This document shows positions 1-9,380 of a stretch of 64,000 nucleotides of DNA, piece by piece. The DNA comes from Croceicoccus gelatinilyticus (GTDB taxonomy: Bacteria > Pseudomonadota > Alphaproteobacteria > Sphingomonadales > Sphingomonadaceae). The DNA is taken from assembly GCF_018398395.1 (NCBI RefSeq), contig NZ_JAHCBF010000002.1:434001-498000 (forward strand), given 5' to 3'. The translations under genes were made by a program, and so were the position numbers. Under the pieces are notes generated by a model. That model was not told the DNA's origin, did no database searches, and was given only the letters and a program-made list of their open reading frames with translations. Numbering within the stretch: the first letter of the stretch is position 1; every line of letters starts with the position of its first letter.

Positions 1-589
1 GCTGGCCCGATGCGAGCATGGCGTAGTTGTAGCAGTCACCGCCCATGACCATGCGGCGATGGTCGGTCTTGGCGGCAAGGCCCATGAAGTGCTCGCCCTG
101 GTGATCGTCGAAATAGTGCGGGCCGGTGGTCGCAAGCGTCGCATCGGACAGTTCGCGGCACGGGCGGCAGCGCACTTCCTCTCCATTGAGCAGCGTCGGC
201 AGCCCCGCCGCGCCGACCCAGCGTTCGCCCGCGATCGGCTGGTCGATCACGCCCAGCACCGGCCAGCCGTCGACCATCAGCGCGATCAGCGTGCCGAAGA
301 TCGGACGTCCGGCAAGAAAGCCCGCCGTCCCGTCGATCGGGTCAAGCACCCACTGGCGGCGCGCTTCGCCGCGCTCGTTGCCGTATTCCTCGCCGATAAT
401 GCCGTCATCGGGCCGCGCCGTGCCAAGGATCGCGCGCATCGCCTTTTCCGCCTCGCGGTCGGCCACTGTCACGGGCGAGGCATCGCCCTTGCGTTCGGGG
501 TCGACGATGTTGCGAAAGTGCGGACGGATGGCATGGCCAGCCGCTTCGGCGAGGCGCTGCGCGAGCGCGATGTCGTCCTTCAGGTCCAT
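1..589 (-). CDS. hisN: Inositol monophosphatase-family phosphatase, probably histidinol-phosphatase HisN (3' end cut by window edge)
   Basis: The reading frame runs from an ATG at 589 to the window edge, giving about 196 N-terminal residues without a stop. It carries the metal-binding motifs of the Mg-dependent inositol monophosphatase superfamily: GEEYG near residues 66-70 and DPIDGT at 83-88. The pattern of an early PHFR segment and a GEEYGNERG loop resembles alphaproteobacterial HisN, which dephosphorylates histidinol phosphate in histidine synthesis; a general inositol-1-phosphatase is the alternative. An in-frame TTG at 625 would add 12 residues, but the ATG fits the usual family start. 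The C-terminal metal-site motif lies outside the window. Confidence 0.8.
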   Translation of the reverse strand, partial: MDLKDDIALAQRLAEAAGHAIRPHFRNIVDPERKGDASPVTVADREAEKAMRAILGTARPDDGIIGEEYGNERGEARRQWVLDPIDGTAGFLAGRPIFGTLIALMVDGWPVLGVIDQPIAGERWVGAAGLPTLLNGEEVRCRPCRELSDATLATTGPHYFDDHQGEHFMGLAAKTDHRRMVMGGDCYNYAMLASGQ

Positions 590-638
590 GCCATCCGCAC
601 TTGCCGCAGCGCGCGCGCCGGTCAAGCGAATTGCGGCG

Positions 639-1067
639 CTATTCGCTGGGCTCCTCTGCTTCGTCGCGCGGGACCAGCACGCGTTCGGGCTGGTCCTTCA
701 CGTGGACGCGAAAGACGATGGCCCGCGCCCCTTCCGGTCCGCCGATCGGTTCGTGGATGCGGCGCGGGGCGATGACGTAACTGTCGCCTGCGTTCAGAGG
801 GCGGTCCGGCTGGCCTTCCTCGACGTGGGTCGCGCTCCCCTCGATCACGTAGAGGAATTCCTCACCGGGGTGATAATGGCGCGGCACTTGCGCGCCTGCG
901 GGGATCACCACGTCGGATATTATGACCTCGAGATCGGGCGCGCCCGACAGCGGGGCGCGCAGCATCTCGTTTGAACCGGCGGGCATCTCATGGTCACCAT
1001 GCGCCAGCGCGGGCGACGCACAGAGCGCCGCCGCGACAAGGCAGACCTGCCCGATTGCCTTTTTCAT
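639..1067 (-). CDS. Secreted small cupin-domain protein
   Basis: A 142-residue protein with a clear signal peptide (MKK start, hydrophobic stretch, ALA-H cleavage site near residue 22). A single cupin fold follows. Motif 1 is RHYHPGEEFLYVIEG, with the HxH and Glu metal ligands; motif 2 is GDSYVIAPRRIHEPIG. The protein therefore probably binds a divalent metal in the periplasm; its substrate is unknown. The ATG at 1067 is preferred over an upstream start at 1109 because it begins the signal peptide and is preceded by a GGGGAGAG ribosome binding site. It ends about 50 bases before the hisN-like gene on the same strand. Confidence 0.8.
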   Translation of the reverse strand: MKKAIGQVCLVAAALCASPALAHGDHEMPAGSNEMLRAPLSGAPDLEVIISDVVIPAGAQVPRHYHPGEEFLYVIEGSATHVEEGQPDRPLNAGDSYVIAPRRIHEPIGGPEGARAIVFRVHVKDQPERVLVPRDEAEEPSE

Positions 1068-1105
1068 GGAACTCTCCCCTTCCCAAGGAAAGGGAGAGGC
1101 TATCC

Positions 1106-2041
1106 TCAATCGAAGAGCGAGGAAACCGAGCTTTCATCCGCGATGCGGCGGATGGCTTCGCCGATCAGCGTCGCGATCGAAAGGACGCGGATCTTGTCCG
1201 ATTCCTTTGCCGCCTCGGTCGGCTGGATCGTGTCGGTGATGACCAGTTCGGTCAGCGCCGAGTTCGACACCTTGGCCACCGCGCCGCCCGAAAGGACGCC
1301 GTGCGTGATGTAGGCAACGACCGACTTGGCACCCTGATCGAGCAGAGCCTGCGCCGCGTTGCACAGCGTGCCGCCCGAATCGATGATGTCGTCGATCAGG
1401 ATGCAGTGGCGGCCCGAAACGTCGCCAATGATATTCATGACTTCCGATTCGCCGGGGCGGTCGCGGCGCTTGTCGACGATGGCCAGCGGCGCATTGTCGA
1501 GACGCTTGGCCAACGCGCGTGCGCGGACCACGCCGCCAACGTCGGGCGAGACGACCATCAGTTCCTGATCGCCGTAGCGGGCCTGGATGTCCGCCGCCAT
1601 CGCGGGCGCGGCGTAGAGGTTGTCGGTCGGGATATCGAAGAAGCCCTGGATCTGCCCTGCGTGCAGGTCGACCGCCAGAACGCGGTCGGCACCGGCGCGG
1701 GTGATGATGTCGGCAACCAGCTTCGCCGAGATCGGCGTGCGCGGACCGGGCTTACGGTCCTGGCGGGCATAGCCGAAGTAGGGAATGACCGCCGTAATGC
1801 GCTTGGCAGAAGCGCGCTTCAGCGCGTCGATGCCGATCAGCAGTTCCATCAGGTTGTCGTTGGCCGGGAAGCTCGTCGACTGGACGATGAAGACGTCCTC
1901 GCCGCGCACGTTCTCGTGGATCTCGATGAAGATTTCCTCGTCCGCGAACCGGCGCACCGAAGCGTCCGTCAGCGGAATTTCAAGGTAGGCTGCAATGGCG
2001 CGTGCCAGCGGCAGGTTGGCATTGCCCGACATGATCTTCAT
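1106..2041 (-). CDS. prs: Ribose-phosphate pyrophosphokinase (PRPP synthetase)
   Basis: A 311-residue protein of normal family length. It makes 5-phosphoribosyl-1-pyrophosphate from ribose-5-phosphate and ATP for purine, pyrimidine, histidine and tryptophan synthesis. Visible motifs are the N-terminal SGNANLPLA segment, FGYARQDRK of the ATP loop, the metal-binding [12 protein letters not shown] segment, and the PRPP-binding loop [14 protein letters not shown]. The ATG at 2041 gives the usual MKIMSGNA start; the codon before it is an in-frame TTG. Confidence 0.97.
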   Translation of the reverse strand: MKIMSGNANLPLARAIAAYLEIPLTDASVRRFADEEIFIEIHENVRGEDVFIVQSTSFPANDNLMELLIGIDALKRASAKRITAVIPYFGYARQDRKPGPRTPISAKLVADIITRAGADRVLAVDLHAGQIQGFFDIPTDNLYAAPAMAADIQARYGDQELMVVSPDVGGVVRARALAKRLDNAPLAIVDKRRDRPGESEVMNIIGDVSGRHCILIDDIIDSGGTLCNAAQALLDQGAKSVVAYITHGVLSGGAVAKVSNSALTELVITDTIQPTEAAKESDKIRVLSIATLIGEAIRRIADESSVSSLFD

Positions 2042-2154
2042 CAAACGACTCCCGAAATGTCCCGATTCCCGTGCCGACGGGCCTTAGCGGGGAGTCCCGC
2101 AAATGCAACAATGCCAAGGGCCCAAGCGGTGGACTGAGGCGGCATTTTGCCCAC

Positions 2155-2655
2155 CTAGCGGCCTGTGCGCGCCAGAACGTAGTCGGCAAAGTCGGCCTTG
2201 GCCGCGCGATAGGCTTCCATGTCCCTGCCATCGAAGCGGCGCTTGATCGCGTTGTATTCGCCGACCAGCGCGCCGTCTGCACAAAGCGCATCGCGAAAGG
2301 CGGTGAACACGTCCCACTTGCCGCCCGCGATCGTCAGCTGCACGCCCAGCGGCGGATCGCAGGTGCCGTCTTCGAACGAGGCCATGTCCTCGAGTGAGGC
2401 GTTGCCATCGTTACGAGGGTAGAGCGCGGCCAGCGCGGCTACGGCCTCTTTAAAATCGGCGCGGGGCGCGCGCACGTTGATGTCGAGATCGCCCTTACCC
2501 AAACAGCCGGGCACCGAAGTGGCGCCGACGTGATGAATCTCGCAAGTGACCGGAAGAACCGTGCGCAAGTGCGCGGAAATCGCCTCGAACGCCGCGTCCG
2601 CGCGTTGCCGCGCGATGTCGGCATCGGGGACGAGCGTGAGGATTTCCTCGCTCAC
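2155..2655 (-). CDS. GrpB/UPF0157 family nucleotidyltransferase-like protein
   Basis: A 166-residue protein with the GrpB family signature HVGATSVPG followed by GKGDLDINV. This is the substrate-binding and metal-site segment of the nucleotidyltransferase fold in this family. Biochemical roles in the family are poorly defined; some members are linked to CoA metabolism by fusion, which cannot be seen here. It lies between glpX and prs on the same strand with a short gap on the glpX side (21 bases), so it may be read from the glpX transcript. Confidence 0.85.
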   Translation of the reverse strand: MSEEILTLVPDADIARQRADAAFEAISAHLRTVLPVTCEIHHVGATSVPGCLGKGDLDINVRAPRADFKEAVAALAALYPRNDGNASLEDMASFEDGTCDPPLGVQLTIAGGKWDVFTAFRDALCADGALVGEYNAIKRRFDGRDMEAYRAAKADFADYVLARTGR

Positions 2656-2676
2656 GCCCTTTTCCCCGCCATGCCT

Positions 2677-3651
2677 TCAGTCCGTGGTGTGGTGTTCGCC
2701 GCGGACCCAGCGGACCGTGCCCGAAGATGCGCGCATCACGACGCTCTCGGTCGTGAACTTGCCGCCCTTCAGGTGCTTCACGCCGTCGAGCAGCGAACCG
2801 TCGGTCACGCCGGTCGCGGCAAAGATGCAGTCGCCCTTGGCAAGATCCTTGAGGCTGTAGACGCGGTCGAGATCCTCGATGCCCCACTTGCGCGCGCGGG
2901 CGCGTTCGTCGTCGTTGCGGAAAAGCAGCTTGCCCTGGAACTGGCCGCCAACACAGCGCAGCGCCGCACAGGCCAGAACACCTTCCGGCGCGCCGCCCGA
3001 ACCCATGTAGATGTCGATCGTCGTTTCCGGATCGGTTGTGGCGATGACGCCCGCAACGTCGCCGTCGGGGATCAGCACGATGCCGCAGCCCAGTTCGCGC
3101 AGTTCGGCGATCATTTCGGCGTGGCGCGGACGATCCAGCACGCAGGCGATGATCTGGTGCGGTTCGACGCCCTTGGCCGCGGCCAGCGAGCGCACGTTGT
3201 CGCTCGCGCTCTTGGTCAGGTCGATCGTGCCTTCGGGATAGCCGGGGCCGATCGCGATCTTCTGCATGTAGACGTCGGGCGCGTTCAGCAGGCAGCCTTC
3301 TTCGGCAGCGGCCAGAACGGCCAGCGCGTTGGGGCCGGCCTTGGCGGTGATCGTCGTGCCTTCGAGCGGATCGAGCGCGATGTCGATCTTCGGACCCTTG
3401 CCGATCGCGCCGCCGACCTTTTCGCCGATGTAGAGCATCGGGGCCTCGTCACGCTCGCCCTCGCCGATGACGACGGTGCCGTCCATGTAAAGCTCGTCGA
3501 ATGCCTTGCGCATTGCCTCGACCGCGGCAGCGTCGGCCGCCTTCTCGTCGCCGCGACCGATCAGATAGGAAGCCGCGATGGCCGCCGCTTCGGTCACGCG
3601 GACCATTTCGAGAACTAGAACGCGATCAAGGACATCACTGGCTTTAGGCAA
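2677..3651 (-). CDS. glpX: Class II fructose-1,6-bisphosphatase GlpX, TTG start
   Basis: A 324-residue protein matching class II fructose-1,6-bisphosphatase, a gluconeogenic enzyme. Motifs include GEGERDEAPMLYIGE (first metal and substrate site) and DPLEGTT (Li-sensitive phosphatase motif), with a GSGGAPEGVLA loop in the C-terminal half. The frame opens at a TTG codon (3651-3649) preceded by a GGGGGA Shine-Dalgarno sequence. The nearby ATG at 3656 is in another frame and terminates quickly, so the TTG is the likely start. hom follows 143 bases upstream on the same strand, a pairing common in sphingomonads. Confidence 0.95.
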   Translation of the reverse strand: MPKASDVLDRVLVLEMVRVTEAAAIAASYLIGRGDEKAADAAAVEAMRKAFDELYMDGTVVIGEGERDEAPMLYIGEKVGGAIGKGPKIDIALDPLEGTTITAKAGPNALAVLAAAEEGCLLNAPDVYMQKIAIGPGYPEGTIDLTKSASDNVRSLAAAKGVEPHQIIACVLDRPRHAEMIAELRELGCGIVLIPDGDVAGVIATTDPETTIDIYMGSGGAPEGVLACAALRCVGGQFQGKLLFRNDDERARARKWGIEDLDRVYSLKDLAKGDCIFAATGVTDGSLLDGVKHLKGGKFTTESVVMRASSGTVRWVRGEHHTTD

Positions 3652-3794
3652 TTCATTTCCCCCAGAAGGACGTAAGCAAGTTTTGCAGTTGCGAAGGGAC
3701 TAGCCGCAGGCCCCATCAATGTCGAGATGATCACGTCGTTCCATCGCGGCGTTTGATAAAACCGCGATGTTGCAGCCTTGCGGCAGGAAGACGA

Positions 3795-5144
3795 TTACTG
3801 CCGCAGGATGTGCATCACCAGCGGCTCTGCCGTGATGCTGTCGCTGTCGGCCAGAAGTTCGAGAGCGCGGGTGACGCAGCCCTCCTCACCTTCGTGCGTG
3901 ACCATGGCGACCATGACCGAACCGTCGCTGGATCCCGAATCCTTCGCGCCCTTCTGAATCAGGCTTTCGATGGAAACATTGGCATCGCGCATCGCGGCGG
4001 TGAGCTCGGCCAGCACGCCCGGGCGGTCGTTGACCATGAAGCGCAAGTAGGCCTTGCCCGTGTGATTTCCGGTTTCAGCAGGGACATTGGCGTCCAGTTC
4101 GCTGACGGGGATCGAGAACGGCGGATCGATCTCGTTCTCGCTCTCCCACAGGCGGGCGATGTCGATGATGTCGGCAACGACCGCGCTGGCCGTCGGCCCG
4201 TCGCCCGCGCCTGCGCCCTGGAACAGCAGCCGGCCCACAAAGTTGCCCTCGGCCACGACGGCATTGGTCGCTCCGTCGACATGGGCGAGCGGGTGGTCCT
4301 TGGGGACGAGATAGGGGTGCACGCGCTGGAACAGGTGCTTCACGCCGTCCACGCTCGGCTCCACCCGCGCCATGCCCAGCAGGCGGATGACGTAGCCAAG
4401 CGAATCGGCCTGCGCGATGTCGGCAGAAAGCACGCGGCGGATGCCGTCCGTGGTCACGGCGCCGAAATCGAGTTCGGTGCCGAACGCGATGGAGGCAAGG
4501 ATCGAAAGCTTGTGTGCGGCATCAATGCCGTCGATGTCGAAGGTCGGGTCCGCTTCTGCGTATCCCATAGCTTGCGCCTCGGACAGGACATCGGCGAAGT
4601 CCGCGCCGGTGTCCTCCATCGTGGACAGGATGTAGTTACAGGTCCCGTTGAGGATGCCGTAAACGCGCTCGATCTCGTTCGCGGCAGCACCTTCGCGCAG
4701 ACCCTTGATAACCGGGATGCCGCCCGCGACCGCTGCCTCGAAGCGAACCGGGACGCCCGCGCTTTCCGCGTCGCGTGCAAGACCAAGGCCGTGATGCGCG
4801 ATCATGGCCTTGTTCGCCGTGACGAAAGCCTTGCCGTTTTCGACAGCCTTGCGCGCAAGGGTCAGGGCCGGACCGTCTGACCCGCCGACCAGTTCGACAA
4901 CAACGTCGACGTCGTCGCGCTGGGGCAGCATGGTCATATCGTCTTCCCAGGCATAGCCCGACAAGTCGACACCGCGATCCTTGCTGCGGTCACGCGCGCT
5001 GACGGCGACGATTCGCAGCGGACGTCCGCAACGCCGTTCGATCAGGTCTGCATTGGTCTCGATAAGGCGGATCACGCCCGCACCAACGGTTCCAAGGCCC
5101 GCAAGGGCCAGGCGCAGGGGCTCTGTCTTCATCGCTTCGCTCAC
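3795..5144 (-). CDS. hom: Homoserine dehydrogenase
   Basis: A 449-residue protein that reduces aspartate semialdehyde to homoserine for threonine and methionine synthesis. The N-terminal Rossmann motif GLGTVGAGV is at about residues 17-25. The catalytic homoserine dehydrogenase domain follows (ANKAMIAHHG; GILNGTCNYILSTM; EAQAMGYAEADPTFDIDG). The C-terminal 90 residues are an ACT domain (VNDRPGVLAELTAAMRDANV), consistent with feedback control by threonine. It is not fused to aspartokinase. Confidence 0.97.
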   Translation of the reverse strand: MSEAMKTEPLRLALAGLGTVGAGVIRLIETNADLIERRCGRPLRIVAVSARDRSKDRGVDLSGYAWEDDMTMLPQRDDVDVVVELVGGSDGPALTLARKAVENGKAFVTANKAMIAHHGLGLARDAESAGVPVRFEAAVAGGIPVIKGLREGAAANEIERVYGILNGTCNYILSTMEDTGADFADVLSEAQAMGYAEADPTFDIDGIDAAHKLSILASIAFGTELDFGAVTTDGIRRVLSADIAQADSLGYVIRLLGMARVEPSVDGVKHLFQRVHPYLVPKDHPLAHVDGATNAVVAEGNFVGRLLFQGAGAGDGPTASAVVADIIDIARLWESENEIDPPFSIPVSELDANVPAETGNHTGKAYLRFMVNDRPGVLAELTAAMRDANVSIESLIQKGAKDSGSSDGSVMVAMVTHEGEEGCVTRALELLADSDSITAEPLVMHILRQ

Positions 5145-5267
5145 GCTTTCGTCTTTCGCTGTTCGCCGCGCCCGTTAGGCGACAGCGACGCGATTGGCCA
5201 GAGGTGAGCGCAACTAAATGCTCTCCTTGCGGTCACTCCGCGCAAGGAAATGGCGCGAGATGCGCGA

Positions 5268-6137
5268 TCAGAAGACGCGCTTGCGCCCGCACTCCCCCAA
5301 TTGCTCGATCACGACAGCATAATCCTGCGCGGCGGCACGGCGCAACGAGGGATCGGTCGCGATCTGGGCCGATGCAGGGAGCTGCGCCGGAAGCGCGCAG
5401 GCCAGGCGATACCAGGCCAGCGTGCCACGAGCAGGCGGACGCGCGTCGGGATTGACCAGTTCGCCCGTGGACAGGCCCCAGTGAACAGGGTGGTTCGGAC
5501 TGCGGATCACCGCGATCGAAGCGGGCGAGCCGTCTTCTGTCTTCAGGAAGATCTGCGTTTCGCCCTCACCCGCAAGGTTACCCGGCGTGTGGAGCGCATC
5601 GCGCACACCCGTCACGACCGGCGCACCGTCCGGGGTTACGAGCTCGCCAAGCAAAGTGCGCAGACGCGCTGCGCCAACGATCTCGACAGGGACTTGCGCG
5701 TCGGGCGCCACGAGCTGGACCTCACCGGGCTTGCCCGCGACGGGGCGCGCGAACAGGACCATCTCGCGCTTCTTGATCTTCGGCATCCGGCCCTTGGCGT
5801 CGAGGGGGATGTCGGCAAGGTATTTCACCTTGGCCCCGATCGGCGCATTGCCGGAAAGCAGGCTCTTCGTTTCCGCCTCCACATAGGCGCGGGTCCAGCC
5901 TTGGCGAACGGGACCGGTGCGGTCGGCATCAAGTTCGACCGCCTTCTTCACGGTGACGACCGCGACCATCTGGGCCGCATCGGCGAGATCGGCGAGATCG
6001 GCATAGGGCATGACGGCCTGCGAATCGGTCGCGCCTTGCGCGCTCGCAGAAACAGGCAGCAGCGCACCGGCACCTGCCCCCGCAAGCGTTGCGGCGGCAA
6101 GTATCGGCATGAGTTTGCGTGCCTTTACGATCGTCAT
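5268..6137 (-). CDS. Exported protein of unknown function
   Basis: A 289-residue protein that I do not recognise. Residues 1-34 look like a signal peptide (basic MTIVKARK start, Ala/Gly/Leu core, ending SASAQ), so it is probably periplasmic. The mature part has no obvious catalytic motif, transmembrane segment or repeat. It contains a stretch that reads like a small beta-rich domain (YVEAETKSLLSGNAPIGAKV). It is followed by hom on the same strand and is transcribed divergently from tonB, with a 386-base intergenic region between. Confidence 0.65.
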   Translation of the reverse strand: MTIVKARKLMPILAAATLAGAGAGALLPVSASAQGATDSQAVMPYADLADLADAAQMVAVVTVKKAVELDADRTGPVRQGWTRAYVEAETKSLLSGNAPIGAKVKYLADIPLDAKGRMPKIKKREMVLFARPVAGKPGEVQLVAPDAQVPVEIVGAARLRTLLGELVTPDGAPVVTGVRDALHTPGNLAGEGETQIFLKTEDGSPASIAVIRSPNHPVHWGLSTGELVNPDARPPARGTLAWYRLACALPAQLPASAQIATDPSLRRAAAQDYAVVIEQLGECGRKRVF

Positions 6138-6523
6138 CTTACCTCACCATTATAATAGGTCGCGCAGCCCCCTACCCTCGGAACATCTGCGGCGCACTGC
6201 AATTTGCACAAGCTTGATCACCAAACGCGAAAGTTCGTGAATCGGTCCTTAATCGACAAAGCAATTGCACGTAGGGCCCAAGCCCGCTAACAATCCGAAA
6301 AAAAGGGGCTGGGCATTGATCCGGCCACATTCGAATGCGCGTTCAACGGTAGGTTTCTTCGCTATGCGATCAAATGGACTTACCGGTAGCGTGCATCCCG
6401 GAACTTCCGGCAGGGTGGAAAAAATGGGGCGATACGGTCCAGCATCGATTGCGCTGGCTCGTGCGTTTGTGAGGGTGCGCCTGTAAGGGCAAGCCTGTAA
6501 GTTTATTGGAGTGATCCGTCTGA
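6138..6523. other. Intergenic region between divergent unknown-gene and tonB
   Basis: This 386-base region must hold the promoters for the minus-strand exported protein and the plus-strand tonB operon. An AT-richer stretch around 6180-6300 is the likely promoter area. A 73-codon plus-strand frame at 6265-6486 has no family resemblance and is probably chance. I see no convincing -35/-10 pair, Fur box or riboswitch. Confidence 0.4.
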
Positions 6524-7183
<660 letters not shown>

Positions 7184-7268
7184 TGACGGTGCGGGCCCAA
7201 TCCCTCGGGCCCGCCACCACCCCACGAATTAAAGCTATCAAGCCAATTTTGTTGAAGGATATCCCGTA

Positions 7269-8036
7269 ATGCTCATCGAAATCATGGCCGCGGCCGCCGA
7301 GGCCCCGCAGAACAAATTCGGTTTCGCCGAAGCTCTGGAACAGGGCGGTTTCATCGCCTACGCCACCGTTGCGATCCTCGGCATCATGTCGTTCGGCTCG
7401 TTCTACATCCTCTTCACCAAGTGGATCGAACAGAACAAGATCCTGCGTCAGACCAACGAAGTTCGCACCACGTTCTGGCGTGCAGGCTCGCTGCGTGAAG
7501 GCGCAACGAAGCTCGAAAAGAACTCGGCTTACCGCCAGATCGTCGACGACGGCATCGCCGCCGAAGAACAGCACGCCAAGATGACCGACAGCCTCGAAGC
7601 CCACGACTGGCTCCACGGCTCGCTCGCTCGTTCGGAAGCGCAGATCAACGCCAAGCTTGCAGGCGGCCTGCCGTTCCTCGCGACCGTCGGTGCAACTTCG
7701 CCGTTCATCGGTCTGTTCGGTACGGTTGTCGGTATCTACCGCGCACTGATCGCCATCGGCATCGCCGGTTCGGCCTCGATCGACAAGGTCGCAGGTCCGG
7801 TCGGTGAAGCACTGATCATGACCGCGCTCGGCCTGCTCGTCGCAGTTCCGGCCGTGCTCGCCTACAACTACCTGCAGGCTCGCAACAAGAAGATCGCTGC
7901 GCAGCTCTCGGGCTTCTCGACTGACGTTCTCGCGAACATCAACTCGAAGGGCGCCGTGAAGCCGGCCGTTGCTGCTGCTCCTGCCAAGAAGCCCGCACCG
8001 GCGACGACCGCTGCTGGCGCGCAGGTCAAGAAGTAA
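7269..8036 (+). CDS. exbB: ExbB/TolQ/MotA-family proton channel subunit
   Basis: A 255-residue inner-membrane protein of the MotA/TolQ/ExbB family that forms the pentameric channel energising TonB. Three membrane segments are visible: around residues 27-50, 135-160 (PFLATVGATSPFIGLFGTV, the family signature) and 175-200. An Ala/Pro/Lys-rich C-terminal tail of about 30 residues follows. tonB lies 85 bases upstream; the downstream exbD is separated by 117 bases containing three hairpins. Confidence 0.95.
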   Translation: MLIEIMAAAAEAPQNKFGFAEALEQGGFIAYATVAILGIMSFGSFYILFTKWIEQNKILRQTNEVRTTFWRAGSLREGATKLEKNSAYRQIVDDGIAAEEQHAKMTDSLEAHDWLHGSLARSEAQINAKLAGGLPFLATVGATSPFIGLFGTVVGIYRALIAIGIAGSASIDKVAGPVGEALIMTALGLLVAVPAVLAYNYLQARNKKIAAQLSGFSTDVLANINSKGAVKPAVAAAPAKKPAPATTAAGAQVKK

Positions 8037-8047
8037 GCATCCGTTAC

Positions 8048-8119
8048 GCCTGGCGGGGCTCGCCTCGCCAGGCACGGATTTCCCGCTTCGGCGGGAAGTC
8101 GGCCCGGAACGGTCCGGGC
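8048..8119 (+). promoter_or_regulatory. Three consecutive stem-loops between exbB and exbD
   Basis: Three perfect or near-perfect hairpins follow each other on the sense strand. 8048-8073 has GCCTGGCG paired with CGCCAGGC. 8081-8096 has TCCCGC, a TTCG tetraloop and GCGGGA. 8103-8118 has CCCGGA, loop ACGG and TCCGGG. No T-run follows, so they are not a classical terminator. Their place after exbB suggests a 3' stabiliser or processing barrier that keeps ExbB output above ExbD output. Confidence 0.6.
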
Positions 8120-8153
8120 AGTCGCAAGAGCAATTACGAGATAGGATGAGATA

Positions 8154-8684
8154 ATGGCGATTTCGATGGGAGGCGGCGGCGAAGAAGCCCCGATGTCCGA
8201 CATCAACACCACGCCGCTCGTCGACGTGATGCTGGTTCTGCTCATCATCTTCCTGATCGCGGTTCCCGTCGCGATTCAGTCGATCGAGCAGATGAAGATG
8301 CCCGTATTCGCGTCCGAGGAATCCAAGGACAAGGTCGAGAACCTGGTCGTTTCGGTCAGCGCCACCGATGCCAATGGCATCAGCCCCGGCGAACCCGGCT
8401 ATGCCGGTGCCAGCCGTGACGGTCAGTGCCGTATCTACCTGGGTGCAACTCCGGTGAGTTCGGAAGAACTCTATGACCGTTCGTTCAATCGCCTCGATGC
8501 GATCATCGAACGTGCAGGCGGTCCCGATGCCCTGGTCGACGATCCGGACGCGATTCCGCAGGTTCACATCCGTGGCGACGTCAACACGCCCTGGAAGTGT
8601 GTTGCCGGCACGATCTACCAGATCCAGTCCGCGGGCTACCCGACGGTGGGCTTCATTTCGACCCCGGTCGATCCGAACGCCTGA
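8154..8684 (+). CDS. exbD: Biopolymer transporter ExbD (first copy)
   Basis: A 176-residue ExbD/TolR protein. It has a short cytoplasmic N-terminus with the signature MSDINTTPLVDVMLVLLIIF, where the membrane-embedded Asp of DVML carries protons. One transmembrane helix and a periplasmic domain follow. It is longer than the second copy, with an insertion around residues 60-110 that contains a Cys (GQCRIYLG) and a second Cys near 143 (WKCVAGT); these could form a periplasmic disulfide. Its partner exbD starts 30 bases downstream. Confidence 0.93.
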   Translation: MAISMGGGGEEAPMSDINTTPLVDVMLVLLIIFLIAVPVAIQSIEQMKMPVFASEESKDKVENLVVSVSATDANGISPGEPGYAGASRDGQCRIYLGATPVSSEELYDRSFNRLDAIIERAGGPDALVDDPDAIPQVHIRGDVNTPWKCVAGTIYQIQSAGYPTVGFISTPVDPNA

Positions 8685-8714
8685 TCGCGGCAAGCAAGTT
8701 AAAGGAGACATTCA

Positions 8715-9182
8715 ATGGCAATGTCAGGCGGTAGCGATGATGGCTCGCCGATGATGGACATGAACACGACGCCGCTTATCGACGTCATGCTCGTGCTCCT
8801 CATCATGTTCATCATCACCATCCCGGTCGCGACCCACGCGGTCAACATCGACCTCCCGGCTCCCAGCGACGTTCCCTCGAACGTCGATGTGAACCCGATC
8901 AAGAACAAGGTCGTTCTCACGCAGGGTGGTGACATCCTCTGGAACGGCACTCCGCTGAACGAAGGCCAGTTCGTAGCAACGCTTCAGCAGTCGCTGGCGC
9001 TTCCGGTCGAACCGGAACTCCAGTTCCAGCCGGAAGAGTTCGCAAGCTACGATCTGTCGGCTTCGGTCCTGCGGATCATCAAGTCCTCGGGTGCGACCAA
9101 GTTCGGCTTCGTCGGTAACGAACAGTTCCGCGAATTCGAAGCAGGTCCCAGGGGCGTGAACCCGACGACCAGTTCCCAGTAA
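8715..9182 (+). CDS. exbD: Biopolymer transporter ExbD (second copy)
   Basis: A 155-residue ExbD/TolR protein with MDMNTTPLIDVMLVLLIMF at the cytoplasm-membrane boundary, one transmembrane helix and a periplasmic domain ending near residue 145. The conserved membrane Asp is present, as in the first copy, so both could act in one ExbB-ExbD channel. A good AAAGGAG ribosome binding site precedes the ATG. It is the last gene of the operon, followed by an intrinsic terminator. Confidence 0.93.
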   Translation: MAMSGGSDDGSPMMDMNTTPLIDVMLVLLIMFIITIPVATHAVNIDLPAPSDVPSNVDVNPIKNKVVLTQGGDILWNGTPLNEGQFVATLQQSLALPVEPELQFQPEEFASYDLSASVLRIIKSSGATKFGFVGNEQFREFEAGPRGVNPTTSSQ

Positions 9183-9208
9183 GGAACCCGTCAAGGGAAA
9201 CCAGATCA

Positions 9209-9236
9209 GGGGCGGGCCGCAAGGTCCGCCCTTTTT
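9209..9236 (+). terminator. Intrinsic terminator of the tonB-exbBDD operon
   Basis: The stem GGGCGGGCC pairs with GGTCCGCCC around a short GCAA loop, with one G-T wobble, and is followed directly by TTTTT. It lies about 27 bases after the exbD stop codon. Confidence 0.8.
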
Positions 9237-9380
9237 CGTTCATGAGGCCCAAACCAAAGCGCGGCTGTTTACCAACCACCGCGGGCGCTGGGCTGATCGG
9301 GCGTGGTGGGTTTGGCAAGATCTTGGTGATGACCGTTCTCGCCATCCCGATCACGTAACGGTTGTCTGGTCGGAGCCCTC

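Noticed and set aside
971-2137. Long plus-strand frame of 388 codons opposite prs
   Set aside because: It is antisense to a perfectly conserved PRPP synthetase gene; high-GC codon use opens such shadows. The product is Arg/Asp/His-rich with no family features.
6265-6486. 73-codon plus-strand frame upstream of tonB
   Set aside because: No ribosome binding site and no conserved features; probably chance in an intergenic promoter region.
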